Of a stretch of DNA of 64,000 nucleotides, positions 43,745-52,313 are shown in pieces (within the stretch, counting starts at the first letter, position 1; each line of letters starts with the position of its first letter). Origin of the DNA: Kitasatospora cineracea (GTDB lineage Bacteria > Actinomycetota > Actinomycetes > Streptomycetales > Streptomycetaceae). The stretch covers positions 1,302,001 through 1,366,000 of the forward strand of contig NZ_RJVJ01000001.1 in assembly GCF_003751605.1 (NCBI RefSeq). The letters run 5' to 3'. Under the pieces are notes generated by a model. That model had not been told where the DNA came from. It did no database searches and was given only the letters and a program-made list of their open reading frames with translations. Position numbers and translations under genes: made by a program.

Positions 43745-44146
43745 TCAGCAGGCCCCCGCGTCGGTGTAGACCTGGATGCTGCTCGCCTCGTCGTTGTCGT
43801 ACCAGCCGACGTACGAGTTGCGCGAGGAGCTGTTCATGCACTCGCTGCCACCGGTGGCGTTCGCCCCCCAGAACCACCTGGCGTCGTGCGGGCCGTTGTT
43901 GATCCAGGAGGACATCCGGTCGTTGAAGCCGGCCACCGACAGGTTCCAGGTGGCGACCTGCTGGTCCCAGTACGCATCGCGCGCGAACATGAAACCGGTG
44001 TAGTTCTCGTTGTCGAAGAGGCAGACGTCCGTGCTCGCGCAGTCCCCGGAGGCGGCGAGCGCGTCCGGGGCGGTCACCAGCGGAATTCCCGCCCCGAAAG
44101 CCGCGGTCAGCAGCAGGGAGACCGTGCGGTGTCGAACCGATTTCAT
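43745..44146 (-). CDS. Secreted peptidase-inhibitor I36 / crystallin-like protein
   Basis: The 133-residue protein has a signal peptide (SVRHRTVSLLLTAAFGAGIPLVTAPDALAA). A small Cys-rich beta-gamma crystallin-like domain follows: GDCASTDVCLFDNENYTGFMFARDAYWDQQVATWNLSVAGFNDRMSSWINNGPHDARWFWGANATGGSECMNSSS. That matches the streptomycete I36 metalloproteinase-inhibitor/SMPI-like family. It should be secreted and disulfide-bonded (four to five Cys). ATG 44146 is chosen because GGGGGTAGAG precedes it. It is divergent from the GntR gene. Confidence 0.8.
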   Translation of the reverse strand: MKSVRHRTVSLLLTAAFGAGIPLVTAPDALAASGDCASTDVCLFDNENYTGFMFARDAYWDQQVATWNLSVAGFNDRMSSWINNGPHDARWFWGANATGGSECMNSSSRNSYVGWYDNDEASSIQVYTDAGAC

Positions 44147-44351
44147 CTCTACCCCCATTGAACCGTTTCGCACCGGCACCGCGCCGGCGCCGACAAGGAC
44201 ACTAGCCCACGGGGCGACAGGGCACAGCGGAATCCGAATTCCGGAAGAGGGGGAAGGATATGAGATTCTCGATTCTCGGAAATCACTGGCATTAGCTCCC
44301 CATGGCCCAATAAATCGTGAAGAAGCACCCCAAACCCCGTCCGGTCGCCCA

Positions 44352-44390
44352 GTTGTAGGATGACCGGGCAAGAGGTTGTAGGATGACTGG
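44352..44390 (+). promoter_or_regulatory. Paired direct repeats at the GntR promoter
   Basis: GTTGTAGGATGACCGG (44352-44367) and GTTGTAGGATGACTGG (44375-44390) are direct repeats 23 bases apart, with one base different. TAGGAT within each looks like a -10. They lie just before the GntR gene and are natural candidates for autoregulatory operators of this FadR-type regulator. Confidence 0.6.
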
Positions 44391-44443
44391 TGTCGGCCGG
44401 CCGGCCGGCCGGTCGATCGGTGAGTGCGGAGAGGAGTCCGGGC

Positions 44444-45163
44444 GTGGAGGGGTTGCAGGCGGCGGGGCGGCGGTCGTTGGTGGATGCCGCGATCGAGCAG
44501 CTGCGGGAGCAACTGGCGTCCGGGGTCTGGCCGGTGGGGGCGCGGATTCCGACCGAGCACGAGTTGGCGGAGCGGTTGCAGGTGGGGCGCAACACGGTGC
44601 GGGAGGCGATCCGGGTGCTGGTGCACGCGGGGATGCTGGTGTCGCGGCAGGGGGAGGGGACGTTCGTCCGGTCGACGAGCGATCCGGCGGCGGTGCTGCG
44701 CGGGGTGCAGCGGTCGGGGGTGCGGGACGTGCTGGAGGTGCGGGCCGCGCTGGAGACCGAGGCGGCGCGGTTGGCCGCCGAGCGGCACACCGCGGAGGAC
44801 CTGGCCCGGATGCGGGCGGCGCTGGAGCGGGAGGCCGCGGTGATGGCGGCGCACCCGGAGCGGACCGGCCGGGAGGCCACCGTCGAGCACGACCTGGAGT
44901 TCCACACGGCCGTGGTGGAGGCGGCGCACAATCCGGCACTGACCGAGGTGTACCGGTACTTCGGGGCCTCGGTGCGGGAGTCGATGCGCACCGCGTTCGG
45001 CGACCAGGAGATGCCGGAGGTGGTGATCGCCACCCACGCGGCGCTGGTCGACGCGATCGAGAGCCGGGACCCGGAGCGGGCCGAGACGGCCTGTCGGGCG
45101 CTGCTGGCGGAGCCGACGGCGGCGGTGGAGCAGTTGCTCGCCGAGATCGCCGCGCGGAAGTAA
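44444..45163 (+). CDS. GntR/FadR-family transcriptional regulator
   Basis: The 239-residue protein has a winged helix (AAIEQLREQLASGVWPVGARIPTEHELAERLQVGRNTVREAIRVLVHAGMLVSRQGEGTFV) and a FadR/FCD C-terminal ligand domain. The latter includes EVRAALETEAARLAAER, DLEFHTAVVEAAHNPALTEVY and HAALVDAIESRDPERAETACRALL; the His and Asp of FHTAV and related positions bind a metal in this class. It likely controls itself and the MFS transporter 143 bases downstream. GTG 44444 has GGAGAGGAG seven bases upstream. Ligand unknown. Confidence 0.9.
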   Translation: MEGLQAAGRRSLVDAAIEQLREQLASGVWPVGARIPTEHELAERLQVGRNTVREAIRVLVHAGMLVSRQGEGTFVRSTSDPAAVLRGVQRSGVRDVLEVRAALETEAARLAAERHTAEDLARMRAALEREAAVMAAHPERTGREATVEHDLEFHTAVVEAAHNPALTEVYRYFGASVRESMRTAFGDQEMPEVVIATHAALVDAIESRDPERAETACRALLAEPTAAVEQLLAEIAARK

Positions 45164-45305
45164 CGCCCGGTCGGTCCGGCCAGGCGGTATCACCGGTGCG
45201 ATGTGCTGTCGCTGACGTGATGCCTTGACGCTTTCGTGATGGGCCGTCAGTTCCGTTACACCCTTTCACTTTTCTTCCACCCCCGTACAGAGAGTCAGCC
45301 CCGCC

Positions 45306-46613
45306 ATGTCGGTCACCCGTGCCGTGCAGCCCGCCCTCGAACCGAGGGTCGGCCGCCGAACCGCCGCCACCAAGTACGCCCACCCCGTCCTGCTGCTGGT
45401 CGGGATCGTGCTGGTGGCCCTGAACATGCGGGCCTGCCTGGCGGCGGTGTCGCCGATGGTCGTGGAGATCCAGCGGACCTTCGGCCTGTCGGCCACCGCG
45501 AGCGGGCTGATCACCACCGTGCCGGTGCTGTTCCAGGGGGTGGGCGCGCCGCTCACCCCGCGGCTGACCCGGCGGTTCGGGACCGAGCGGGTGGTGCTGG
45601 GCGCGGTGCTGGCGCTGGGGGCGGGGGTGCTGCTGCGGGTGCTGCCGTCGGTGGCGGCGCTGTACGCGGGCTGCGTGGTGATCGGGGTGGCGATCGCGGT
45701 GCTGAACGTGTCGATGCCGGGCCTGGTGAAGCGCGAGTTCCCGCAGAAGGCGGCGGCCATGACCGGCGTCTACTCGACCACCATGCTGGTCGGCGCGACC
45801 ATGGCGGCCGCCCTGTCGGTGCCGCTGGAGCACGCGCTGGGCGGCGGCTGGCAGGCCTCGCTGGGCGCCTGGTCGGTGCTGGCGCTGGTCGCGGCGGTGG
45901 CCTGGCTGCCGCAGGTGCTGAAGGCCCGTCAGGAACGGACCGTGGCGGTGACGGCGGCGGCGTCGGCATCGGCGCAGGTCCGGGGCGCGCAGGCGGCTCC
46001 AGTGGCCCCGGCGGCCGCGGCGGCGCTGTCGAAGGAGACCGGCACCAGCCCGTGGAAGTCCGGACTGGCTTGGCAGATCAGCGTGTTCATGGGCATCTCC
46101 TCGCTGCTGGTGTACACCCTGGTGGCGTGGATGCCGACCATCCTGGCCGACCACGGGATGCCGCGCGGCGAGGCGGGCCTGGTGTTCGCGTTCAGCAACC
46201 TGGTGCAGGTGGCCGGTGCGTTCCTGGTGCCGCTGCTGGCGGGCCGGATGACCCGGCAGCGCGGTCTGGCGCTGGTGATGGCGGCGCTGAACGGTGCGGG
46301 CGTGCTGTGGCTGCTGCTGGCGCCGGTGTCGGGGGCGTGGTTCTCGGCGACGGTGCTGGGCCTGGCGCAGGGCGGCTCGCTGGGCCTGGGCCTGGCGTTC
46401 ATCGTGCTGCGCACCGACAGCGTGCTGGGCGCGGCCCGGCTGGGCGGGATGAGCCAGGCGGTGGGCTACATGGTGGCGGCGGCCGGCCCGGTCGGCGCGG
46501 GTGCGCTGCACCAACTGACCGGCGGCTGGGACGCGACGCTGCTGGTGCTGCTGGTGCTGGCCGCGGTCGCGGCGGTGGCCGGCTGGGGCGCGGGCCGCAA
46601 CCGGACGGTGTAG
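45306..46613 (+). CDS. CynX/NimT family MFS transporter
   Basis: The 435-residue protein has twelve hydrophobic segments. PMVVEIQRTFGLSATASGLITTVPVLFQGVGAPLTPRLTRRFGTERVVL is the conserved start of CynX/NimT-like transporters. The central loop (residues about 215-245) is Ala/Gln-rich. These transporters move cyanate, nitroimidazole or other small anions; the substrate is not identified. It follows the GntR regulator, so it is probably its target. A perfect 25-base hairpin terminates it. Confidence 0.88.
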   Translation: MSVTRAVQPALEPRVGRRTAATKYAHPVLLLVGIVLVALNMRACLAAVSPMVVEIQRTFGLSATASGLITTVPVLFQGVGAPLTPRLTRRFGTERVVLGAVLALGAGVLLRVLPSVAALYAGCVVIGVAIAVLNVSMPGLVKREFPQKAAAMTGVYSTTMLVGATMAAALSVPLEHALGGGWQASLGAWSVLALVAAVAWLPQVLKARQERTVAVTAAASASAQVRGAQAAPVAPAAAAALSKETGTSPWKSGLAWQISVFMGISSLLVYTLVAWMPTILADHGMPRGEAGLVFAFSNLVQVAGAFLVPLLAGRMTRQRGLALVMAALNGAGVLWLLLAPVSGAWFSATVLGLAQGGSLGLGLAFIVLRTDSVLGAARLGGMSQAVGYMVAAAGPVGAGALHQLTGGWDATLLVLLVLAAVAAVAGWGAGRNRTV

Positions 46614-46618
46614 CGGGC

Positions 46619-46674
46619 GGGCACGCGAAGGGGCGGGAGAGGTTCGGTGACCTCTCCCGCCCCTTCGCGTGCCC
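46619..46674. terminator. Perfect 25-base-stem bidirectional terminator
   Basis: The segment 46619-46643 is exactly complementary to 46650-46674 with a six-base loop (TCGGTG). It lies 5 bases after the CynX-like stop and faces the convergent ABC permease. Confidence 0.92.
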
Positions 46675-46683
46675 GGGGCCCGG

Positions 46684-46739
46684 AGCCCGCAGCCCGCAGC
46701 CCTGAGCCCGCAGCCCGCAGCCCGCAGCCCGCAGCCCGG
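46684..46739. repeat. 7-base tandem repeat (AGCCCGC)
   Basis: Eight units of AGCCCGC or a one- to two-base variant run from 46684 to 46739, ending two bases from the permease stop. Confidence 0.85.
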
Positions 46740-46741
46740 AG

Positions 46742-47458
46742 CTACTCCTCGCTGCCGAGGGTGAGTCCGGCCAGCTTGACCGAGGCGAAGGCGGTGGCGC
46801 CCGCCGCGACGATGATCAGCAGCCAGACCGCGGTGGCCAGGCCGACGGGGGCGATGACGGTGCCGTCGGCGGCGACCGCCTTGGTCAGGGCCAGGCCCCA
46901 CTGCTGGACGGAGAGGGTGCGGGCGCCCTCGACGTAGTTGCCGATCAGGCTCTCCCAGATCAGCGCGTAGGCGAGGCCGGCGATCACCGCGTGCCGGGTG
47001 AGCACGCCCAGCAGCAGGAACAGCGCGCTGTACGCGGCGCCCGCGGCGAGCGCGCCGACGCCGTAGCCGAGCGCCACGCCGTCCGCGCTGCCGTACAGGA
47101 TCAGGCCGGCCACGTAGGTGGGGACGGCGGCGAGCAGCCAGGTGCTGGCGACGGCGACGGCCAGCTTGGTGGTGACGATCTTCCAGCGGGGCAGCGGCTT
47201 GGCGAGCAGGTAGACGATCGAGCCGTCCTCGATCTCGGTGGCGATCACGCCGGTGCCGACGATCAGGCCGGTGATCGGCACCAGGGTGCCCAGGGCGAGG
47301 CTGCCCAGCACGTTGTGCGCGAGGTCCAGCTTGTCCAGGGTGCTGTTGGCGGCGATCACGGCCAGGACCAGCAGCAGGACCGGGACGGCCAGCAGGACCA
47401 GGACCCGGCGGCGGCCGAACAGGCCGCGCGCGGTGAGCCGGGCGACGGTGGTGTTCAT
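46742..47458 (-). CDS. ABC-2 type transporter permease
   Basis: The 238-residue protein has six hydrophobic segments: RRVLVLLAVPVLLLVLAVIAA, LGTLVPITGLIVGTGVIA, VASTWLLAAVPTYVAGLILYG, YSALFLLLGVLTRHAVIAGL and others. It belongs to the ABC2_membrane class. It forms a pair with the ATPase directly upstream (11-base gap) and probably belongs to a four-gene export unit with the second pair. The substrate is unknown. Confidence 0.88.
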   Translation of the reverse strand: MNTTVARLTARGLFGRRRVLVLLAVPVLLLVLAVIAANSTLDKLDLAHNVLGSLALGTLVPITGLIVGTGVIATEIEDGSIVYLLAKPLPRWKIVTTKLAVAVASTWLLAAVPTYVAGLILYGSADGVALGYGVGALAAGAAYSALFLLLGVLTRHAVIAGLAYALIWESLIGNYVEGARTLSVQQWGLALTKAVAADGTVIAPVGLATAVWLLIIVAAGATAFASVKLAGLTLGSEE

Positions 47459-47469
47459 CGGTGGGCCCT

Positions 47470-48387
47470 TCAGGACGAGACCAGGTACGAGAAAACGCTT
47501 TCCAGCGACTCGTCGGCCGGGGAGACGGTGTACAGGCGGATGCCGGCCTGCCGGGCGACCTTGGGCAGCAGGGTGGTGAAGCCCTGGAAGTCGATCGCCT
47601 GGATGCGCAGGGCCTTCTCGGCGGCGTCGAGTTCGATGCCCGCGGTGGAGCCGTCCGCGATCAGCGCGGAGGCGAGCTGCCGGTCGTCGCTGGAGCGCAC
47701 CAGGTAGCGGTGCGGGCGGTCGGTCATCAGGCGCCGGATCTCCCGGAAGTCGCCGGACGCGGCGTGCCGGCCGGCCACCACCACCTCGATGTGCCGGGCG
47801 AGCTGTTCGACCTCCTCGAGGATGTGCGAGGAGAACAGCACGGTGCGCCCGTCGGCGCCGAACCGGCGCAGCAGTTCCATCAGGTGCAGGCGCTGGCGCG
47901 GGTCCATGCCGTTGAACGGTTCGTCGAGCAGCAGCACCGAGGGGTCGTGGACCAGCGCGGAGGCCATCTTGACGCGCTGCTTCATGCCCTTGGAGTAGGT
48001 GCCGGTCTGCCGTTCCTGGGCGTACTCCATCTCGACCAGGGCGAGCGCCCGTTCGGCGGCGGCGCCTGCGTCGGCCAGGCCGTGCAGTTCGGCGTTGGCG
48101 AGGACGAACTCCCAGCCGGTCAGGTAGTCGTACATCGACTCCTTCTCCGGGACCAGGCCGATCTCCCGGTAGACCTCCTGGTTGCGCCAGATCGGGGCGC
48201 CGTCGAGGGCGACGGTGCCGGAGGAGGGCGCGAGGAAGCCGCTCATCATGTGGATGAGGGTGGACTTCCCGGCGCCGTTGGGGCCGAGCAGGCCGGTGAT
48301 GCCGGGGCCGATGGTCATGGTGACGTCGTTGACGGCGACCACGTTGCCGAACCAGCGGGAGACCTTGTCGATGGTGATGACGGCCAT
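47470..48387 (-). CDS. ABC transporter ATP-binding protein
   Basis: The 305-residue protein has Walker A LLGPNGAGKSTL, the signature YSKGMKQRVKMASALVH, Walker B SVLLLDEPFNGMDPRQR and the switch His FSSHILEE. The C-terminal extension of about 90 residues is typical of drug or lantibiotic exporter ATPases (CcmA/YxlF-like). It starts with ITIDKVSRWFGNVVAVNDV. It serves the permease downstream and probably the one upstream as well. Confidence 0.93.
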   Translation of the reverse strand: MAVITIDKVSRWFGNVVAVNDVTMTIGPGITGLLGPNGAGKSTLIHMMSGFLAPSSGTVALDGAPIWRNQEVYREIGLVPEKESMYDYLTGWEFVLANAELHGLADAGAAAERALALVEMEYAQERQTGTYSKGMKQRVKMASALVHDPSVLLLDEPFNGMDPRQRLHLMELLRRFGADGRTVLFSSHILEEVEQLARHIEVVVAGRHAASGDFREIRRLMTDRPHRYLVRSSDDRQLASALIADGSTAGIELDAAEKALRIQAIDFQGFTTLLPKVARQAGIRLYTVSPADESLESVFSYLVSS

Positions 48388-48396
48388 GGCTGCCTC

Positions 48397-49293
48397 TCAG
48401 ACGTTCCGGTAGCGGCGCAGCATCAGCGCGTAGCCGCCGGCCGTGAGTGCGACGAGCACGGCCGCGAACACCGCCGCGCCGGCCCCGCCGGGGGCGTGCA
48501 GGTTGACGGCGCCGTTGTCGCCCAGGCCGAACAGCTGGTTGACCAGGGTCTCCACCAGCGTGGACGGCGAGACCACGAACGCCCAGGAGGCGGACTCCTG
48601 CCGGACCGGGTCGAAGCCGCCGTTCAGCGCGTAGACGATCGAGGCCAGCGCCTGGGTGATCATCAGGGTGCCCATGATCGCGGCGACGCCGAACCCGCGG
48701 CGCGGGGTGGCGGCGGCGATCAGCAGGCCGAGCGAGGCGTACAGCAGCGCGTACAGGACGGCGGCGAACAGGCCGTACAGCAGGTGCAGCAGGTTGTCGC
48801 CGAGCGGGAACTTCGCCAGCAGCGCGCCGATGAACAGCAGCAGCAGCGGGGAGGCCAGCACGATCATCAGCGCGCTGAACATCGCGGTGAACTTGGCCGC
48901 CACGTAGTCGCCGCGGGTGGCCGGGCGGGAGAAGTACAGCGGGACGACGTGGTGCCGCAGGTCCCGAGACATCAGCACGGGGGCCTGCGCGGCCAGGAAG
49001 ATCTGCGGCAGGACGGCGAACGAGGACAGGTAGCCGGCGTAGTCCATCGGCATCTTGTCCAGGTGCGCGAACAGCGCGATCGCCAGCATCGCCAGGGCCG
49101 GCGCGGCCATCCCGCCCAGCAGCAGGAACGGCAGCACCTTGGACTTGCCGGAGCGGCCCAGGCCGAACGCGGCCCGCAGGCTCTGCACGTACAGCGAACG
49201 GGTGGCGTACCGGCGGCCCAACCGCGGGCCGGTGTACGGGCGGTAGCCGATGTCGTGGATGACGCCGCTGTGGGCGTCGGCGGGGGTGGTCAT
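48397..49293 (-). CDS. ABC-2 type transporter permease
   Basis: The 298-residue protein has six hydrophobic segments (VLPFLLLGGMAAPALAMLAIALFAHL, AQAPVLMSRDL as a cytoplasmic loop, LMIVLASPLLLLFIGALLAKF, LLYGLFAAVLYALLYASLGLLIAAA and others). It begins with IHDIGYRPYTGPRLGRRYATRSLYVQSLR, seen in ABC-2 permeases of streptomycetes. Its ATG overlaps the upstream ATPase stop (ATGA), so the two are coupled. Confidence 0.88.
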   Translation of the reverse strand: MTTPADAHSGVIHDIGYRPYTGPRLGRRYATRSLYVQSLRAAFGLGRSGKSKVLPFLLLGGMAAPALAMLAIALFAHLDKMPMDYAGYLSSFAVLPQIFLAAQAPVLMSRDLRHHVVPLYFSRPATRGDYVAAKFTAMFSALMIVLASPLLLLFIGALLAKFPLGDNLLHLLYGLFAAVLYALLYASLGLLIAAATPRRGFGVAAIMGTLMITQALASIVYALNGGFDPVRQESASWAFVVSPSTLVETLVNQLFGLGDNGAVNLHAPGGAGAAVFAAVLVALTAGGYALMLRRYRNV

Positions 49294-50321
49294 GCCTGCT
49301 CGCCTCCTGCGGCCGCGGCCTGGTACGCGGCGGCCCCGTGCTCCTGCCCGTGCCCGGGTCCGCCGTGCTCGCCGTGCTCGTCCTCGTCGGACCGGGTGCT
49401 GAAGATCTCGGCGACCCGGTGGCGGCGCTGCTCCAGCCGGATCAGGCCCAGGCCGAGGTCGTCCACGGTGTCGCGGACGGTGTCGTACGTCTCGTCGCCG
49501 GTGATCTCCACCAGCAGGATCCGGCTGCCGTCGGCGCGGACGGTCAGGCCGGCCGCGGCCAGCCGCTCGGTCAGCACCGCGTCGGCGTCGAAGGTGCGGT
49601 CCGACGGGTGGTCGGTGACCTCGACGGCGAGCAGCTGGGTGCTGCCGGTGAACGAGGCGGTGGAGGAGGAGCGCAGCAGCTTGCCGCCGTCGATCACCAC
49701 CAGGTGGTCGCAGGTCCGCTCCAGCTCGCCCAGCAGGTGGGTGGTGACCAGCACCGAGATGCCGAAGTCGGAGTGGATCCGGCGGATCAGCCCGAGCATC
49801 TCGTCCCGGCCGACCGGGTCGAGGCCGTTGGTCGGCTCGTCCAGCAGCACCAACTGCGGGTCGTGGACCAGCGCCTGGGCCAGTTTCACGCGCTGCTTCA
49901 TGCCGGTCGAGTAGCCGCCCATCGGGCGGTAGCGCTCCTCGTACAGGCCGACGTGGCGCAGGGTGTCGGCGGTGCGCTCGCGGGCCGCGGCGGCCGGCAG
50001 GCCGGACATCCGGGCCATGTGCACCACGAACTCGGTGGCGGACACGTCCGGCGGCAGGCAGTCGTGCTCCGGCATGTAGCCGACGCGTTCGCGGATCGCC
50101 GGACCCTGGGTGGCGATGTCCAGGCCGAGCACCTGTCCGGTGCCCTCGGTGGCCGGGGACAGCCCGAGGAGGATCTTGATGAGAGTGGACTTGCCCGCAC
50201 CGTTCGCCCCGACCAGGCCGACCACGCCCGGCTCCACCTCCACGGTGAGCCGGTCGAGCGCGGTGACCCGGGGGAACCTCTTGGTGAGGCCGTCCGTCTT
50301 GATGACTGTGGACACGGTCAT
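49290..50321 (-). CDS. ABC transporter ATP-binding protein
   Basis: The protein (343 residues from ATG 50321; 341 from GTG 50315) has Walker A LVGANGAGKSTL, the signature YSTGMKQRVKLAQALVH, Walker B QLVLLDEPTNGLDPVGRDE and the switch His VTTHLLGELE. A C-terminal extension ends in a His-rich tail (DEDEHGEHGGPGHGQEHGAA) that could bind metal. GTG 50315 lies seven bases after a -10-like TACGTT (minus strand), so a leaderless start is likely. It overlaps the permease downstream. It heads a four-gene ABC operon. Confidence 0.92.
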   Translation of the reverse strand: MTVSTVIKTDGLTKRFPRVTALDRLTVEVEPGVVGLVGANGAGKSTLIKILLGLSPATEGTGQVLGLDIATQGPAIRERVGYMPEHDCLPPDVSATEFVVHMARMSGLPAAAARERTADTLRHVGLYEERYRPMGGYSTGMKQRVKLAQALVHDPQLVLLDEPTNGLDPVGRDEMLGLIRRIHSDFGISVLVTTHLLGELERTCDHLVVIDGGKLLRSSSTASFTGSTQLLAVEVTDHPSDRTFDADAVLTERLAAAGLTVRADGSRILLVEITGDETYDTVRDTVDDLGLGLIRLEQRRHRVAEIFSTRSDEDEHGEHGGPGHGQEHGAAAYQAAAAGGEQA

Positions 50322-50496
50322 CAACGTAGCCGTGCACCACCACCTCACGGAATGCGCTGGGGAGCCGGGCTTTCCTCCCCCCACGGGATGACCCCCCGGC
50401 CCCGCCCCCTAGGGGTAGCGGGGGACGGGCCGGGAGCCCGGGCGCCGACGGCGCGTCACCCCGGCGGCGGCGGACCGCCGTCGCGGCAGGTCGGGG

Positions 50497-51468
50497 TCAG
50501 GCCAGCAGGCCGCTCTGCAGCGCGACCACCTGACGGAAGGCCTGCAGCGGGACGCCCCGCGGATTGGTCAGCTGGACCACCGCCACCACGTCGCCGCTCT
50601 GCACCCAGCCGATCCGGCCGGTGGGCATCCCGCCGGCCTGCGCGTCGGAGAGCCGGACGTCCACCTGCCCGAAGGCGACCGGGTACTTCCCGTCGACGTC
50701 CAGGTGCCAGGACGCGATGTCCTTCGACGACGTCATCCGGAGCGCGCCGGCGAAGAAGTCGGCGGCCTCGTCGCCCGTCCCGAAGTGCAGCAGCCGCAAC
50801 TCGGTGCGGGTGCCGTCGGCGGCCGTCCACCCCTGCGCCGCCGCGCCCCGGCAGGCGTCCGTGGTCAGCCGCAGGGTGTACGCGTCGTCCGCCGCCAGCA
50901 TCGCGTCGCGGTCGCACGGCACCCAGCGGCCCGCCACCGGCGGCAGGCTCGGGACGGCGGCGGGGGACGCGGTGCCGCTGCCGGACGGGGACGCCGACGG
51001 TGACGGTGACGCGGTCGGGGGCGGGGACGCCGGCGGGGTGGCGGCCACCGCGCCCTTCGGGGGCGGCAGCAGCAGGCCCCGCAGGTCCGCCGCGTGGGTC
51101 CTGATCTTGTAGTCGGACGGGGCCGAGGCGCCGGACGGCAGCGGAGGCAGCGTCAGCTCCGGGAACGCGTACCGGCCGTCGTTCGGCGTGGCCAGGCCCG
51201 GGACGTCGGTGCGCTCCGGCAGGGTCACCAGGACGGCGGTCGCCGCCCCGGTCACCACCGTCAGCAGCACCGCCGCGCCGACCTGCCACCGGCGGCGGCG
51301 GTCGGCCTTCGCCTGCACCGCCCAGGCGTCCGGGGCCGGGGCGTCCGGGGCCGGGACGGCTTGCGCGGGAGCGGGCTGCACGGGGACGGGCGGTACGGGG
51401 ACGGGCGGTGCGGGGGCCTTGGCGGTGGTCGGGGTGCCCGGCCGGGGCGGGGTGGTGTCGCTGCTCAT
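50497..51468 (-). CDS. Membrane-anchored paralog A, unknown function
   Basis: The 323-residue protein has a Pro/Ala-rich cytoplasmic head (1-55), one helix (WQVGAAVLLTVVTGAATAVLV) and an extracellular part with SDYKIRTHAADLRGLLLPPPKGAV near the helix. A Ser/Pro linker and a beta-rich domain (WVPCDRDAMLAADDAYTLRLTTDACRGAAAQGW, with paired Cys) follow. No known family was recognised. It overlaps the next gene by four bases and shares the LR..LLLP motif with the three neighbours. It is the last gene of the four. Confidence 0.7.
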   Translation of the reverse strand: MSSDTTPPRPGTPTTAKAPAPPVPVPPVPVQPAPAQAVPAPDAPAPDAWAVQAKADRRRRWQVGAAVLLTVVTGAATAVLVTLPERTDVPGLATPNDGRYAFPELTLPPLPSGASAPSDYKIRTHAADLRGLLLPPPKGAVAATPPASPPPTASPSPSASPSGSGTASPAAVPSLPPVAGRWVPCDRDAMLAADDAYTLRLTTDACRGAAAQGWTAADGTRTELRLLHFGTGDEAADFFAGALRMTSSKDIASWHLDVDGKYPVAFGQVDVRLSDAQAGGMPTGRIGWVQSGDVVAVVQLTNPRGVPLQAFRQVVALQSGLLA

Positions 51469-52313
51469 GCGGAGACTCCCAGTCGGTCCAGTTGCCGGCG
51501 GAACAGGTCGACGACCTTGTTCTGGTCGATGGGCGCCACGCCCTCGACCCGCAGCTGCACCAGCAGGTCGCCCACCGCCGAGTAGCAGGTCACGTAGTCG
51601 AGTTGGTCGCCCGCCCGCAGCGCCGGCAGGACGCAGCGCGCGTCCGGGTGGCCCGGCACGTCCGGCCCGCGCCGGAACAGGTCGCTGTCGTCGACCAGCG
51701 CCCCGAACAGCGCGTTCTGCTCCGACACCGCCTGCTGGTCGAACCTGGTCAGCTTCAGCGCCGCCGTCAGCCGGTTGTCGAACCGGGTCAGGCTGCGCAC
51801 CCCGACACCGGTGAAGTGCAGGGTGGAGAGCGCGTCCTTCAGCCGGGCCCGGTACTTCTCCGGGACCTCGGCCAGCATCTCCTCCTGCGCCCGGTCCAGG
51901 TCCGCGCCGACGAACTCGCCGTCGTTGCCGAGGCTCTTGTAGTCCGGCCCCAGCCGGTACCCGTCGGGCACCGGCAGCAGCAGGTCGCGCAGGCTGCCGA
52001 AGTGGGTGCCGTCGGACTTGGCGCCCCACGGGGCGGGCGTGCTCGCCGACGGCGCGGGGACGGCGGGGGCGGCGGCCGCCGCGGGGGCGGCCGGCTCGTC
52101 GCCGTAGTGCACCCGGATGATCACCTCGCCGATGCCGACCCCGAGCAGCACCGCCGCAGCCACCGCCGCGATCGCCTTCGGCGCCCGCCGACGGGCCCGC
52201 GCCGGGGCGGCCGGCTGCGGGTCCGGGGTCGCTGCTGAGTGGCCGGGGGCTGCCGGGGGCTGGCCGGGGGCTGCCGGCGGCTGGCCGGGGAGCGGGGATT
52301 CGATGTCGGTCAC
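51465..52313 (-). CDS. Membrane-anchored paralog B, unknown function
   Basis: The 282-residue protein has a Pro/Ala/Gln-rich head, one helix (PKAIAAVAAAVLLGVGIGEVII) and an extracellular domain with GSLRDLLLPVPDGYRLGPDYKSLGNDGEF. A later stretch contains RCVLPALRAGDQLDYVTCYSAVGDLLVQL, with paired Cys. The GTG start overlaps the stop of paralog C by GTGA, and its stop overlaps paralog A. No family was recognised. Confidence 0.7.
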   Translation of the reverse strand: MTDIESPLPGQPPAAPGQPPAAPGHSAATPDPQPAAPARARRRAPKAIAAVAAAVLLGVGIGEVIIRVHYGDEPAAPAAAAAPAVPAPSASTPAPWGAKSDGTHFGSLRDLLLPVPDGYRLGPDYKSLGNDGEFVGADLDRAQEEMLAEVPEKYRARLKDALSTLHFTGVGVRSLTRFDNRLTAALKLTRFDQQAVSEQNALFGALVDDSDLFRRGPDVPGHPDARCVLPALRAGDQLDYVTCYSAVGDLLVQLRVEGVAPIDQNKVVDLFRRQLDRLGVSA

